Below, piece by piece: positions 52,718 to 62,341 of a stretch of 64,000 nucleotides of DNA. The position numbers were made by a program, and so were the translations under genes. The notes under the pieces are model-generated. The model was not told the DNA's origin, searched no databases, and was given only the letters and a program-made list of their open reading frames with translations. Source of the DNA: Palsa-504 sp963808615 (GTDB lineage Bacteria > Actinomycetota > Actinomycetes > Streptosporangiales > Streptosporangiaceae). The stretch covers positions 186,001 to 250,000 of the forward strand of contig CAWEGV010000002.1 of assembly GCA_963808615.1 (NCBI GenBank), in the 5' to 3' direction. Position 1 is the first letter of the stretch. The number at the start of each line of letters is the position of its first letter.

Positions 52718-53020
52718 CGCGCCCGGCAGGATTCGAACCCGCGACCCGCTGCTTAGAAGGTACCGCTGGAGAGTCGTGCGACGTCGCCTGGCGTCGCTCT
52801 ACGGGCCATCTAGCAGCAGTTACTGCGGCTGACTGTCGGAGGATGTCGCTCGGCATCGGTCTCCATTGGCTCACCTATTGGCTCACCAAAATTTAGTTGT
52901 CTTTGCTAACGTTCGAATAATAGAAAATGATGGCGAGCACGAGTTACTTCGGTCGTTCCAACCCGCGAGCTCACCACTCAGCTCGTGACAATGTGTCATC
53001 GACGGTCTCGAGGAGTGCGC
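52718..53020. repeat. ~300-bp direct repeat, right copy (empty site)
   Basis: Same orientation and near-identical to 30741-30966 joined to 33336-33412. It begins in the tRNA acceptor sequence (tRNA 3' half at 52718-52759, leftward) and carries the same arm-like TGGCTCACC pair. It shows the uninterrupted form of the transposon insertion site: ...CACGAG joined directly to TTACTTCGG (junction at 52943/52944). Confidence 0.75.
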
Positions 53021-53261
53021 ACACTCCCGCCGATATGGTCGGCGACGAGGCTTGGGCTGTCCTTCCGCCTGGACGCGCAGATCAGACTGTTCGGTGCGGC
53101 GAGGGCGGGCCGGTGCTTTAGAAGAGAGACTGTCCGGCCTGGACTGCCGTGCGCACTGGCCTGCGCAGGCTGTGGTGCAGCGTCGGTGACCATCGTGAGC
53201 TGGCGATTGCCGTGATCGCGATCACGGGTCCTGTCTAGATCCTGCGGATAGCCGGGTACCG

Positions 53262-53297
53262 TTGACTTTATAATACTATCGGTATTAACCTACCGAT
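53262..53297 (+). promoter_or_regulatory. Promoter with perfect TetR-type operator
   Basis: TTGACT (53262-53267) is a good -35 box and TATTAA (53283-53288) a possible -10. Overlapping it, ATCGGTA-TTAACC-TACCGAT (53278-53297) is a perfect 7-6-7 palindrome ending 3 bases before the TetR start. A repressor here would block its own transcription and that of the downstream operon. The mRNA would be nearly leaderless. Confidence 0.65.
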
Positions 53298-53300
53298 GTT

Positions 53301-53936
53301 ATGAAGCGTCTGACCCGGGCCGAGCAGTCTGAACGCAACCGGGGGCTGGTGCTGGCCGCCGCCCGGCGGGTCTTCTTGGACCGCGGGTATCACGGGGCGA
53401 CGCTGGAGCAGATCGCCGATGAGGCGGGCTTTTCCAAGGGCGTGGTGTACTCGCAGTTCGAGAGCAAGGCCGACCTGTTCCTGGCCCTGCTGGAGGCCAG
53501 GATCTCCGAGCGGGCGGCGGAGAATGCCAGGCTTGCCGAGTCCCTGCCCGACGGAGACCTTGTGGGCCTGATCGATCACTTCACCCGCGGTGACCAGGCC
53601 ACACCCGGCTGGCAGCTGCTGGTGATCGAGTTCCGGGTGCACGCCGCGCGGGACGCCGGGCTCAGCCGCCGGTACGCCGTGGCCCACGCCCGCACCGTCG
53701 AGGCGCTGGCCGGCGTGCTCGCCACGGTCTGCGCGCGGACCGGGCAGGCGCCCGCGGTCCCGCCGCGCCGGCTGGCAGAGCTGGCCCTGGCCCTCAGCGT
53801 CGGCGCCGCGCTGGAGCAGGCCGCCGACCCGGACGCGCTCGGCGGCGGCCAGGTGGCCGCCCAGGTGGCCCGGGTGCTTGAGCCGCTGGTGCGGCCGCCG
53901 GCAGCGGTTCCGGCGGTGGGATCAGCCGGGCCATGA
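53301..53936 (+). CDS. TetR family regulator (autoregulatory candidate)
   Basis: A 211-aa regulator. The HTH is residues about 15-60: RRVFLDRGYHGATLEQIADE, AGFSKGVVYSQFESKADLFL. The C-terminal helical domain (FRVHAARDAGLSRRYAVAHA) resembles TetR_C members next to CoA-ligase genes. ATG 53301 lies directly behind a perfect palindrome. The stop overlaps the ligase start by 4 bases, so regulator, ligase and methyltransferase are co-transcribed. Confidence 0.88.
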   Translation: MKRLTRAEQSERNRGLVLAAARRVFLDRGYHGATLEQIADEAGFSKGVVYSQFESKADLFLALLEARISERAAENARLAESLPDGDLVGLIDHFTRGDQATPGWQLLVIEFRVHAARDAGLSRRYAVAHARTVEALAGVLATVCARTGQAPAVPPRRLAELALALSVGAALEQAADPDALGGGQVAAQVARVLEPLVRPPAAVPAVGSAGP

Positions 53937-55318
53937 CCGCGATGACCGTGCCCGCGCGGCACGCCTCCTTGCCCGCCCGGGTGTCCGCGGAGCTGACCTG
54001 GCGTCTTGCCGAGCACACGTGGCGGCTTGGCTGGGACGCCGACCAGCTGGCCGCCCATCAGCGGGAGCGGCTGCGGGTGCTGCTGGCGTACGCGGCCGAG
54101 TATTCCCCGTTCCACGCCGGCCGCCTGCGCGGGCTGGATCTGAGCCGGTTCGAGGTCGGGGACCTGGCCGGGCTGCCGGTGATGACCAAGGCGCAGATGA
54201 TGGCCGAGTTCGACGATGTCGTCACCGACCGCCGGCTCAGCCGCCGCCTGGCCGAGCAGCACCTGGCCGCCTCGGCGCACGCCCCCGGCCTGCTGCTGGA
54301 TGAGTACGTGTGCCTGGCCTCGGGCGGCAGCTCGGGCCTGCGCGGCGTCGTCGTGCAGACGCTGGGCGAGTTCACCGATTTTGTCGCCTCGCTCATGCGG
54401 CGGGGATATGCCCGGGCGCTGGCGGCGGGCGGTCCGCCGCCACCTGGCCTGGTGCTGGGCCAGGTCGCCGCGGCTTCGCCGGTGCATTCCAGCGGCTTCG
54501 GCGCGGCCGTCGCCACCGGGCCGCCGGTCCGGCTGATCCCCGCGCCGGCGACGCTGCCGCTGGCGGAGATCGTTGCCCGGCTCAACGCCGCCCAGCCGCC
54601 TGCCCTGCTCGGTTACGCGTCCAAGCTGGCCGAGCTGGCCCGCGAGCAGCTGGCCGGGCGGCTTACCATCGCCCCGCGGTCGGTCACGTCGGTCTCCGAG
54701 GTGCTCACCGCGGCGGACCGTGCCGTCATCGAGCGGGCGTTCGCGGTGGCGGTGATCGACTCGTTCGTGTCGACCGAGGGGCTCGTCGGACACAGCGAGC
54801 CTGGCGGGTCGGTGATGAGCTTCGCCAGCGACATGTGCCTGGCCGAACTGGTCGACGACGACGACAACCCGGTACCGCCCGGGGTGCCCTCGGCCAAGGT
54901 GCTGGTCACCAACCTGCACAACCTCACCCAGCCGCTGGTGCGCTACGAACTCTCCGACCGGTTCACCATGCCAGAGGGCACACTGGCGGCCGGCTGGCTG
55001 CGCGCCAGCATCGAGGGGCGAGCCGATGAGGTATTCCGGTACGGCGGCGTGCCTGTCCACCCGCACGTGATCCGCAGCGCCCTGGCCGCCGAGGGCACGG
55101 TTCGCGAGTACCAGGTCCACCAGACCGAGGCCGGCATCGATGTTACCTGCGTCACCGGCGGCCACCTGGCCACAACCAGGCTGGCCGCGCGGCTGGAGCA
55201 CGCCCTGCGCCAGGCAGGGCTCACCGAGCCGCAGGTCAGCATCAAGCTGGCCGAAACAATCACCCGCGACCCCCAAACCGGCAAGGTCAGCCGCTTCATA
55301 CCAGGGGAGGCCAAATGA
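53933..55318 (+). CDS. Phenylacetate-CoA-ligase-like adenylate-forming enzyme
   Basis: A 461-aa member of the PaaK/CoF-synthetase group, which adenylates aromatic or other carboxylates. LRVLLAYAAEYSPFHAGRLR and LAGLPVMTKAQMMAEFDDVV are the PaaK-type N-terminus, CLASGGSSGLRGVVVQTLGE the ATP-binding P-loop, SVTSVSEVLTAADRAVIERA, then LTQPLVRYELSDRFTMPEGT, and a compact C-terminal lid ending in TGKVSRF with the expected late Lys. The usual SGTTG loop is replaced by SGGSSG. Translationally coupled to TetR and to the methyltransferase. Confidence 0.8.
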   Translation: MTAMTVPARHASLPARVSAELTWRLAEHTWRLGWDADQLAAHQRERLRVLLAYAAEYSPFHAGRLRGLDLSRFEVGDLAGLPVMTKAQMMAEFDDVVTDRRLSRRLAEQHLAASAHAPGLLLDEYVCLASGGSSGLRGVVVQTLGEFTDFVASLMRRGYARALAAGGPPPPGLVLGQVAAASPVHSSGFGAAVATGPPVRLIPAPATLPLAEIVARLNAAQPPALLGYASKLAELAREQLAGRLTIAPRSVTSVSEVLTAADRAVIERAFAVAVIDSFVSTEGLVGHSEPGGSVMSFASDMCLAELVDDDDNPVPPGVPSAKVLVTNLHNLTQPLVRYELSDRFTMPEGTLAAGWLRASIEGRADEVFRYGGVPVHPHVIRSALAAEGTVREYQVHQTEAGIDVTCVTGGHLATTRLAARLEHALRQAGLTEPQVSIKLAETITRDPQTGKVSRFIPGEAK

Positions 55319-56382
55319 TGTTCCTAGACTGCCCCGCCTGGCTGGACGAGGAAGGCGCCATCAGATGCGGGCTTCCCGCCGAGGTCAGGCACAGGTTCAT
55401 CACACGCTCAACCGGCGGGCCCCTCGAAAGCGCCATGATCAGGTGCCCTGCCGGGCACTGGTTCAACGGGCCCATCGAATTCCTCACCCGGGAAAGCAGC
55501 GACAAGCATCCGCAGGGCCTTGCCGGCGCACGCGCGGCGACGGGCGGCTACGTGCACGCGAACGCGGCTTTCGACGATGAACTACGCCGGCTGCGCCTGC
55601 TGGAAGCGCGCTACGACCCCCACACCTTCCGCCGGCTGGCCAGGTTCGGCCCGCTGGCCGGGACCCGGTGCCTGGAGGTGGGCGCCGGAGCCGGCTCGGT
55701 AGCCCGCTGGCTCGCTGCCCAAGTCGGCCCCGCTGGCCAGGTCGTCGCCACCGACACCAACCCCCGGTTTCTCGCTGCCGCCGAAAAGGCCGGGGTGGAG
55801 GTCCGCCGCCACAACATCCTGGCCGGCCCGCTCGAACCCGGCCGCTACGACCTAGCGCACTGCCGGGCCCTGCTGCTCCATCTGGCCGACCCGCGGCAAG
55901 CGGTCCGCAACATGGCGGCGGCACTACGACCCGGCGGCTGGCTCCTCATCGAAGATGCCGACTACGTCTCGCTTGTCGCGGCCAACCCAGCCCACCCGCG
56001 AGCCGCCCGCTTCGACCAGACCGTCGGAAAACTAACGACGTTCTTCGCAGCATCAGGGGCCCTTGACCACTTCCTCGGCCGGCGCCTGCCCTCGCTTGTC
56101 ACCGCCGCCGGCCTGGCCGAAACCGGATCCGAAGCGATTGCCTGCCACCGGCACGGCGGCAGCGGGGAGGCCGAGTTGCTGCGCCGCTCACTGGAACGGA
56201 TGAACTCCCTGGCCCTGAGCCACGGCGTGGCCCGCCAAGAAGAACTCGACGCGGTGGCCGCAGCCACAGCCGACCCCTCATTCACCTTCATAGACGCGCT
56301 GAGCGTCGCCGCCTGGGGCCGGGCTCCCCGCTCAGGTGCCGCGCGGCAGACGCGCGAACGCAGCCGATCAGGCAAACCATGA
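55315..56382 (+). CDS. Methyltransferase with fused N-terminal small-protein module
   Basis: A 355-aa protein. Residues 1-60 (MFLDCPAWLDEEGAIRCGLP, ESAMIRCPAGHWFNGPIEFL) match a small Cys-containing protein that I know as a free-standing actinobacterial protein. From about residue 75 a class I SAM methyltransferase begins: NAAFDDELRRLRLLEARYDP, TRCLEVGAGAGSVARWLAAQ (motif I), VVATDTNPRFLAAAEKAG and LRPGGWLLIEDADY. The start overlaps the ligase stop by 4 bases. The fusion may be natural or the result of a small deletion between two genes. Confidence 0.75.
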   Translation: MMFLDCPAWLDEEGAIRCGLPAEVRHRFITRSTGGPLESAMIRCPAGHWFNGPIEFLTRESSDKHPQGLAGARAATGGYVHANAAFDDELRRLRLLEARYDPHTFRRLARFGPLAGTRCLEVGAGAGSVARWLAAQVGPAGQVVATDTNPRFLAAAEKAGVEVRRHNILAGPLEPGRYDLAHCRALLLHLADPRQAVRNMAAALRPGGWLLIEDADYVSLVAANPAHPRAARFDQTVGKLTTFFAASGALDHFLGRRLPSLVTAAGLAETGSEAIACHRHGGSGEAELLRRSLERMNSLALSHGVARQEELDAVAAATADPSFTFIDALSVAAWGRAPRSGAARQTRERSRSGKP

Positions 56383-56497
56383 GGCAAGCACAAGGTTGCC
56401 GGCAGGCATTCCTTGCCGCGCACCGGGCGCTGTCGGCGAGGGCGCGCTGGGCTGACCGGGATGGGGTGCGCCACCGGGCTGCGTTAGGCTCGCGGCC

Positions 56498-57301
56498 GTG
56501 GAGCGGTATGTGATCCGGGGCGGGCGCGAGGGATACGACCGGCTGTTGCTGCTGGCGCGGGCGAGCTGGCCTGCCACTGCCGCCTTGTTCGGCCGGGCCG
56601 GAATCCGGGCGGGCATGCAGTGCGTGGACCTGGGTTGCGGCGGCGGGGAAGTGACCTTTGAGCTGGCGCGGCTCGCCGGTCCCGGCGGCTCGGTTACCGG
56701 CGTGGATATGGACGAGGTGAAGCTCGGCCTGGCCCAGAAGGCCGCGGTGGAGCGCGGCGTCAGCAACGTTGAGTTCCTCGCGGGGAACGTCAACGACTGG
56801 GACGAACCGGGCGCCTACGACGTGGTGTATGCGCGGTTCCTCCTGCAGCATCTGAGCGAGCCGGTGGATATGCTGCGCCGGATGTGGGCCGCGGCTCGGC
56901 CCGATGGCCGCGTGATCGTGGAGGACCCGGATTTTGACGGGTGGTGCTGTCATCCGCCCAATGAGGGCTTCGATTTCTTTGTGCGCGCCTACACGGAAGT
57001 AATCCGGCGAAGGGGCGGTGACCACGCCTCCGGGCGGAAGCTGTACCGGTACTTTCTTGACGCGGGGCTCCCGGCGCCGCAGGTGGCCCTGGTGCAGTCG
57101 GTTGTCGTGAGCGGAGAGGAAAAGGAACTGGCGTGGTCGACGCTGGATGCGACAAGCGAGGCGATCCTTGCCGAGGGCGTGGCCACCCCCGGCGAGCTGG
57201 CCGCCGCCCTGGCCAGCCTCAGGCAGTTCACCGACGACGAGACGACGCTGATCGCCCGTCCCCGCATCTTCCAGGCGTGGTCGGCCAGGGAACCAACGTA
57301 A
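56498..57301 (+). CDS. Class I SAM-dependent methyltransferase
   Basis: A 267-aa methyltransferase, GTG start. GMQCVDLGCGGGEVTFELAR is SAM motif I, GSVTGVDMDEVKLGLAQKAA motif II, and YDVVYARFLLQHLSEPVDML plus ARPDGRVIVEDPDFDG motifs III and IV. It resembles UbiE/MenG-like small-molecule methyltransferases of natural-product clusters. It lies 116 bases after the fused methyltransferase, same strand. Confidence 0.85.
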   Translation: MERYVIRGGREGYDRLLLLARASWPATAALFGRAGIRAGMQCVDLGCGGGEVTFELARLAGPGGSVTGVDMDEVKLGLAQKAAVERGVSNVEFLAGNVNDWDEPGAYDVVYARFLLQHLSEPVDMLRRMWAAARPDGRVIVEDPDFDGWCCHPPNEGFDFFVRAYTEVIRRRGGDHASGRKLYRYFLDAGLPAPQVALVQSVVVSGEEKELAWSTLDATSEAILAEGVATPGELAAALASLRQFTDDETTLIARPRIFQAWSAREPT

Positions 57302-57835
57302 CTGGCCGGCAGCCACCAGGGACCGGCCGGCCGGCATATGCGCCAATGTGTATTCACCTGGACCGCGGAGGGCGCCGGTATCGGCCGGAACCGGCCAAGG
57401 CCACCAACCGGCACATGATCGCGGCGTGCGGCGTCTTGTCAAGACCACTGGCACCAGGCCCCATTCAGACCTCGGCAACCTCACTCCCGGCCTTGCTCGT
57501 TGCGGCGAGTGACCAGGCCAGATCCCGAACTGGACGCGCACTGCCGCCGTTCGGCGCGGCCGGGTCGGGCGTAGCGCCATCGCCGCGATGAGCGCAGAGT
57601 TGGGCTATGTGCACGCTGGCGGCGGAGCCGTTCAGCGGCGCGGGCTTGTCTTGCACAGTGGCTGATTGGGCTTCAAGATCCCTTAGTGCCAGGCGGTGCA
57701 GGAGCCCGTGGGCTGCGACTCGATGCCTTTGTGCCCCACTCGGCAGCCGACCTGAGCCTGCCCGGTTCAGCCGGGACCGCGCAGGATGCCCGTGATTGTC
57801 TGGGTCGGTACCGGCTCGGCTCACTGCAGAGCACC
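57302..57835. other. Intergenic between convergent genes
   Basis: About 530 bases with no supported gene between the methyltransferase and the monooxygenase. Confidence 0.3.
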
Positions 57836-59434
57836 TCACGCCGGTGGTGCGGAAGCTGGGGCGGGCTGTCGTCCCCTGGTGGTCCCGAACAGCCGGTGCA
57901 GGTAATCGAGCAGGCTGTCTGGTCTGGTCACGGACCCGCGTACTGCCACATAGCCGTCGGGCCGAAGCAGGTAGACGTTCTCCGCTGGGCCGAGGCCGGG
58001 CCAGTCCGTGCGGCTGTTCTGTTGTGTGACCACATCTATCTGGTCCTGCCAGGGGTGCATCTTTGGCGGCAAGTCTCCGCCGGGGCCTGGGCCGGAGATC
58101 AAGAGCACGTGCCGGCCGTGCCGCAAGACCTCGTAGAGCCGGGTTTTTCCTTCATTGCCGGTCACTTCGAGGTCTGGTGCCCGTTCGCCCGGTTGGAGGC
58201 CGTGGCGCCTGCGGCCGGGATGCGTCAGTGTGCTTGAGGGGTAGGCCACGTTGATGTGGCTTATCCGGCGGACGGCCCGGCGCTGGATTGGCGTCAGGCG
58301 GCCGGCGATCGGGACGATGGTGTTCCGGAGGGCCCGCTGCACGGGGTGGGTCATGGTGCCGAGCTTGACCAGGTTGTGCGTCAGGGCTAGGACGTCTGCG
58401 GCCACCGGGCCGCGCTCCTGGCCGTAGCTGTCCAGCAGCCCGTCTGGTGCCTGGCCGGAGGCCACCAGGGCCAGCTTCCAGGCCAGGTTATGGGCGTCCA
58501 TGATCCCGGTGTTCATGCCTTGCCCGCCTGCCGGACTGTGGATATGGACGGCGTCGCCGGCCAGCAGGATGCGCCCGCGCCGGTAGATGTGGGTGGAGCG
58601 CCGCTGGGTCTGGAAGGTGGCGAGCCAGGCCGGATCGGCCACGGGCACTGGCTCCGGTGCCCTCTGGCCGACGAGCCGCTGGATCTCCTCCAGCGTCGGT
58701 GGCCGCCGGTCGCGCTCCCCGGCGTAGGGGAGGATCACCCGCCAGCGGTGCTCACGCATCGGCATGCAGATCAGCGGCCGGCCATCGCGCCGGAAGAACG
58801 CGTGCATCTCATCATCGGGACGGTCCCAGCCCAGGTGGACGTCGGCGAGCAGCCAGTCCTGCGCGTACGGGTGCCCGCGGAAGTCCAGGCCGAGCTCGCT
58901 GCGAACACGGCTGTGTGCGCCGTCGGCGCCGACAACGTAATCAGCTGTGACAGTCCGCGCAGTGCCTCCCAGCTCGATGACCGTGGCGGTGACGCCGCCG
59001 GGGGCCTGGCGGAGACTGCTGAGCTCGGTCCCCTCCTCGACGCTGCCGCCCAGCTCGCTGACCCGCTGGCGGAGAATCGTCTCGGTCACGTCCTGCGGGA
59101 CGTCGAGCATGAAGCCGAACGCTGATCCATTGCGGGCCAGTTCCAGGCGGACCAGAGTCTTCCCGTCGGTGTACATGTGGAAGCGGCGGACCACCTGGCC
59201 GTGCTCGGCGAACCGCTCCGCCAGGCCCATCATGTCGAGCACCTCGAGCGTGCGTGCGTGAATGCCCAGGGCGCGGGTCTGCCGGACCACACCGTCACCC
59301 TTATCGATGATCCGGGCCCGGATGCCGCGGGCCAGCAGCTCGCAGGCCAGCACGAGCCCGGTCGGCCCCGCGCCCACGACCAGGACCTGGCACTGGCGAC
59401 GGCTGCTCTGCTGGGACTGGCTGATGCTTGTCAT
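57836..59434 (-). CDS. FAD-dependent aromatic hydroxylase
   Basis: A 532-aa flavoprotein monooxygenase (pentachlorophenol monooxygenase/polyketide hydroxylase type). It starts at ATG 59434; an upstream frame adds 29 non-family residues. VLVVGAGPTGLVLACELLAR binds FAD, YVVGADGAHSRVRSELGLDF is the DG motif, and RILLAGDAVHIHSPAGGQGM the complete GD motif with GGQG. A C-terminal thioredoxin-like domain (LQPGERAPDLEVTGNEGKTR) is present. It lies 55 bases downstream of the LuxR gene on the same strand, which probably controls it. Confidence 0.88.
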   Translation of the reverse strand: MTSISQSQQSSRRQCQVLVVGAGPTGLVLACELLARGIRARIIDKGDGVVRQTRALGIHARTLEVLDMMGLAERFAEHGQVVRRFHMYTDGKTLVRLELARNGSAFGFMLDVPQDVTETILRQRVSELGGSVEEGTELSSLRQAPGGVTATVIELGGTARTVTADYVVGADGAHSRVRSELGLDFRGHPYAQDWLLADVHLGWDRPDDEMHAFFRRDGRPLICMPMREHRWRVILPYAGERDRRPPTLEEIQRLVGQRAPEPVPVADPAWLATFQTQRRSTHIYRRGRILLAGDAVHIHSPAGGQGMNTGIMDAHNLAWKLALVASGQAPDGLLDSYGQERGPVAADVLALTHNLVKLGTMTHPVQRALRNTIVPIAGRLTPIQRRAVRRISHINVAYPSSTLTHPGRRRHGLQPGERAPDLEVTGNEGKTRLYEVLRHGRHVLLISGPGPGGDLPPKMHPWQDQIDVVTQQNSRTDWPGLGPAENVYLLRPDGYVAVRGSVTRPDSLLDYLHRLFGTTRGRQPAPASAPPA

Positions 59435-59489
59435 GACCGCAGACTGGACCCGGACGCGGCGCCGGGGCATCGGAAGAACTACCGAGGCC

Positions 59490-61809
59490 CTACGTATCTT
59501 TCGGCGCCATCCCGGACTCATACGCCCAGGCCACCAGCTGCGCGCGGTTGCTGAAGCCGAGCTTGGTCAGGATGTGGTCGACGTGCGTGTCGACGGTGCG
59601 GACAGAAAGGTGAAGCTGGCCGGCGATGCCCCGGTTGGTGAGACCCTGCGCGACGAGGGCCGCTACCTCCAGCTCGCGCCGGGTGAGCGTCCGGCGCGGC
59701 CCGCTGTGCCAGGCCTCCTCGGGCTCGTCCGCCAGCGCGTAGGAGACCGCCTCGGCCAGGCTCATCCGCCGTCCCTCGGCCATCATCTGCGCCGCCGCCG
59801 AGCCGAGCCGCTTCCTGGCCGGCGCCAGCAGCTGCTCCAGCCGTGCCTCTCGCACCGCCGGCATGCTCGAACTGGCCGGCCTCGCACAGCCCGCGCACCA
59901 CTCCCGCCAGCCGCAGGGCCCGCCGGGGCCTGCCGGTGTGGAGCGCTACCCCGGCCAAGCCGGCGATGACCAGGGGGACAACCCAGCGGTCCCCCAATTC
60001 CAGGCACGTCGGCAGGGCCTCCTCGAACGCGCCGCGCGCCCCGCGGATGTCGCTCAGGTCGAAGCGAGCGTGGCCGAGCATCTGCAGCGAGCGCGCGCCC
60101 ACCGACCGGAAGCCGATCGCGCGGCATAGCTCAACAGACCGTCCGTACCGGGCGCAGGCCTCCTCGACCTGACCGGTGAAATGCGCCGCCAGACCGGCGT
60201 ACAGCAGCGCGGTAGCGAGGGCGGCCGGATCATCCAGCCCTTCCAGCAGCCGCAGGGCACGGTCCACATGCGGTCCTGCCTCGGCCGGGCGTTCGCCCGC
60301 GACCAGGCTACGGCCCAGGTAGACCTGGGCCATCGCCTCGCCGCGCCGGTAGCCCAGCTGCTGGCTCAGCCGGATGCTCTGGCCGAGCAGGTCACGCGCA
60401 CACTGATAGTCCCCTTGGTCGATCGCAAGCGACGCCGAACCGTTCAGCGCCTTCACCCGCGTGGCGGTCCCGTCCCCGTGCACGCCGAGCAGGGCCTCCA
60501 GCCGTCCGCGCCCCTCCGTGAAATGACCGCGGACGCCCCAGAAGCGGGACATGGCCACGGCCAGCCGCAGCGCATCGCGGGACTCGTGCTGCTGGTACCA
60601 GTCGATGGCGGCGCGGATATTCTGGTGCTCGACCTCGAGCCGGTCAAGCCACTCCAGCTCGCCCGGGCCGCGCAGCTCCCGCGCGGCCGTTTCGGCCAGG
60701 GCCAGGAACGTAACGGCGTGGCTCTTCTCGACCCGGACCCGCTCCGGCATCTCGGCCAGCCGTTCAGCAGCGTACTCGCGGACCATGAACAGCATCCCGA
60801 ACCGCGGGCCAACCGGACCCGCAAACCCCTCGATCCGGCGCAGCAGGCTCTGGTCGACGAGCTCCTGCAGCCCATCCAGGACCTCGACGCCCAAGTCGGT
60901 GACCGGCGCACAGACGGACTCGGCGGCCTCGAGGCTGATACCACCGCGGAACACCGAGCAGGCCGCCAGCAAGCGCCCGGCGCCCGCACCGAGCAGCCCG
61001 TAGCTCCAGGCGATCGTGCCCCTCAGGGTCTGCTGACGCTGCGGCAGGTCACGGGCACCGCCGACCAGCACAGGCAACGACTGCTCCAGCCGGGCGAGCA
61101 GCGACGCGGGCGGCAAGACCTTGACCCGCGCCGCCGCCAGTTCAACCGCGAGAGGCAAGCCATCGAGTCTTCGGGCGATCCCCGCGACCAGGGCCGCGTT
61201 CTCCTCGTCGAGGACGAAGCCCGGCCAGACGGCCTGGGCGCGCTCGGTGAACAGCCGCACCGACTCACAACCCGCGACCGCGGCGACCGTCGCGCATTGC
61301 GGGTCGGGCACCCGCAGGGGAGGGACTTCAAACTCCTGCTCGCCGCTCACATGAAGCGGCGCCCGGCTGGTCACCACGATCCTCAGCGCCACCGTTGCCT
61401 GCAAGATCTGCGCGACCACGGGAGCAGCCGCGATCAAATGCTCGAAGTTATCGAGCAGGATAAGGACCCGCGCGTTTTCGAGGTGGCTTCGCAGGCGATC
61501 CAGCAGCGGCCGGTCGCCCACATCCCGCAGCCCGACGCCCTGCGCGATCGACGACAGGACCAGATCCGGGTTCCCGACCGGGGCCAGCGCCACAAAGTAC
61601 ACACCGTCCGGGAAGCCGCCGGTGACCTCGGCGGCCAACTGCAAGCCAAGCCGGGTTTTGCCACTGCCACCCGGGCCCGTGAGAGTCAGCAGTCGGCTGC
61701 GTCCCAAGAGCTCCGTCAGATCCTGCAGCTCCCGCTCCCGGCCGATAAAGCTGGTCAGCTGGCGTGGCAGGTTAGCGGGAAACCGATCCAGCGCGCCCGT
61801 CCAGGGCAT
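59490..61809 (-). pseudogene. Large ATPase/TPR LuxR-family regulator, frameshifted near the C-terminus
   Basis: ATG 61809 (MPWTGALDRFPANLPRQLTS) opens FIGRERELQDL and an NB-ARC-like ATPase with Walker A LTGPGGSGKTRLGLQLAAEV and Walker B VLILLDNFEHLI. A TPR-like helical region follows. Near 59862 the frame changes by one base and continues VREARLEQLLAPARKRLGSA into a LuxR helix-turn-helix: LTRRELEVAALVAQGLTNRG, HLSVRTVDTHVDHILTKLGF. If the shift is real, the protein loses its DNA-binding domain. Combined length ~770 aa is normal for this family. Confidence 0.7.
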
Positions 61810-62341
61810 GCGGCCATTATCACACCGAAACTCACCCCCAGACGAGCCGGGAACCGCTGAAGGACGGTCTGCGCTGATCACGTCCGGCCTGCTGCACGGC
61901 TCTTCCGGACGTTGCCCGTCACCGCAAGGGATCGTCTCACTGGACAGCGCAGTGCGAGTGCCGCCCGCCGAGCGCATCAGGCAACTCGCTTCTGGCACCC
62001 CGAACGTCCTGATCGGGGCGGCTGCGGCTAGCCGGCAAGTCGGCTCCATGCGCCGCCGCGAATCGGAAGGGAGGATCCGTATCCGAGTCGCGCTGCTCCT
62101 ATGTCACGCCATGTATTCGGCCGAGCTCGCGGCCTGTAGAGAAATATCCGCAGATATGCTCGGCTGGCGGTCATCATGTCGGTGCCGTCGGGCCGCGGGA
62201 ATGGGTGATATGCCGCCCGAGAGGATCTGAGCTTGACGTCTTCGACGGGATTCGCGATATCCCCGGGGGCTGGCCGTCGGCCGGGTTCTGCGGTGGGGTG
62301 AGGGGTGCCGTCCAGAAGCCGGGCCGGGTTATGGTCTAGCC
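61810..62341. other. Divergent promoter region
   Basis: About 530 bases between the leftward LuxR gene and the rightward hydrolase-LuxR gene. No gene is supported; it must hold both promoters. No clear palindrome was found by eye. Confidence 0.3.

Noticed and set aside
53576..55276. 566-codon frame antisense to the TetR and ligase genes
   Set aside because: Shadow of the real genes with no recognisable domain.
60181..61860. 559-codon frame antisense to the LuxR regulator
   Set aside because: Shadow frame, Gln/Arg/Asp-rich, no motif.
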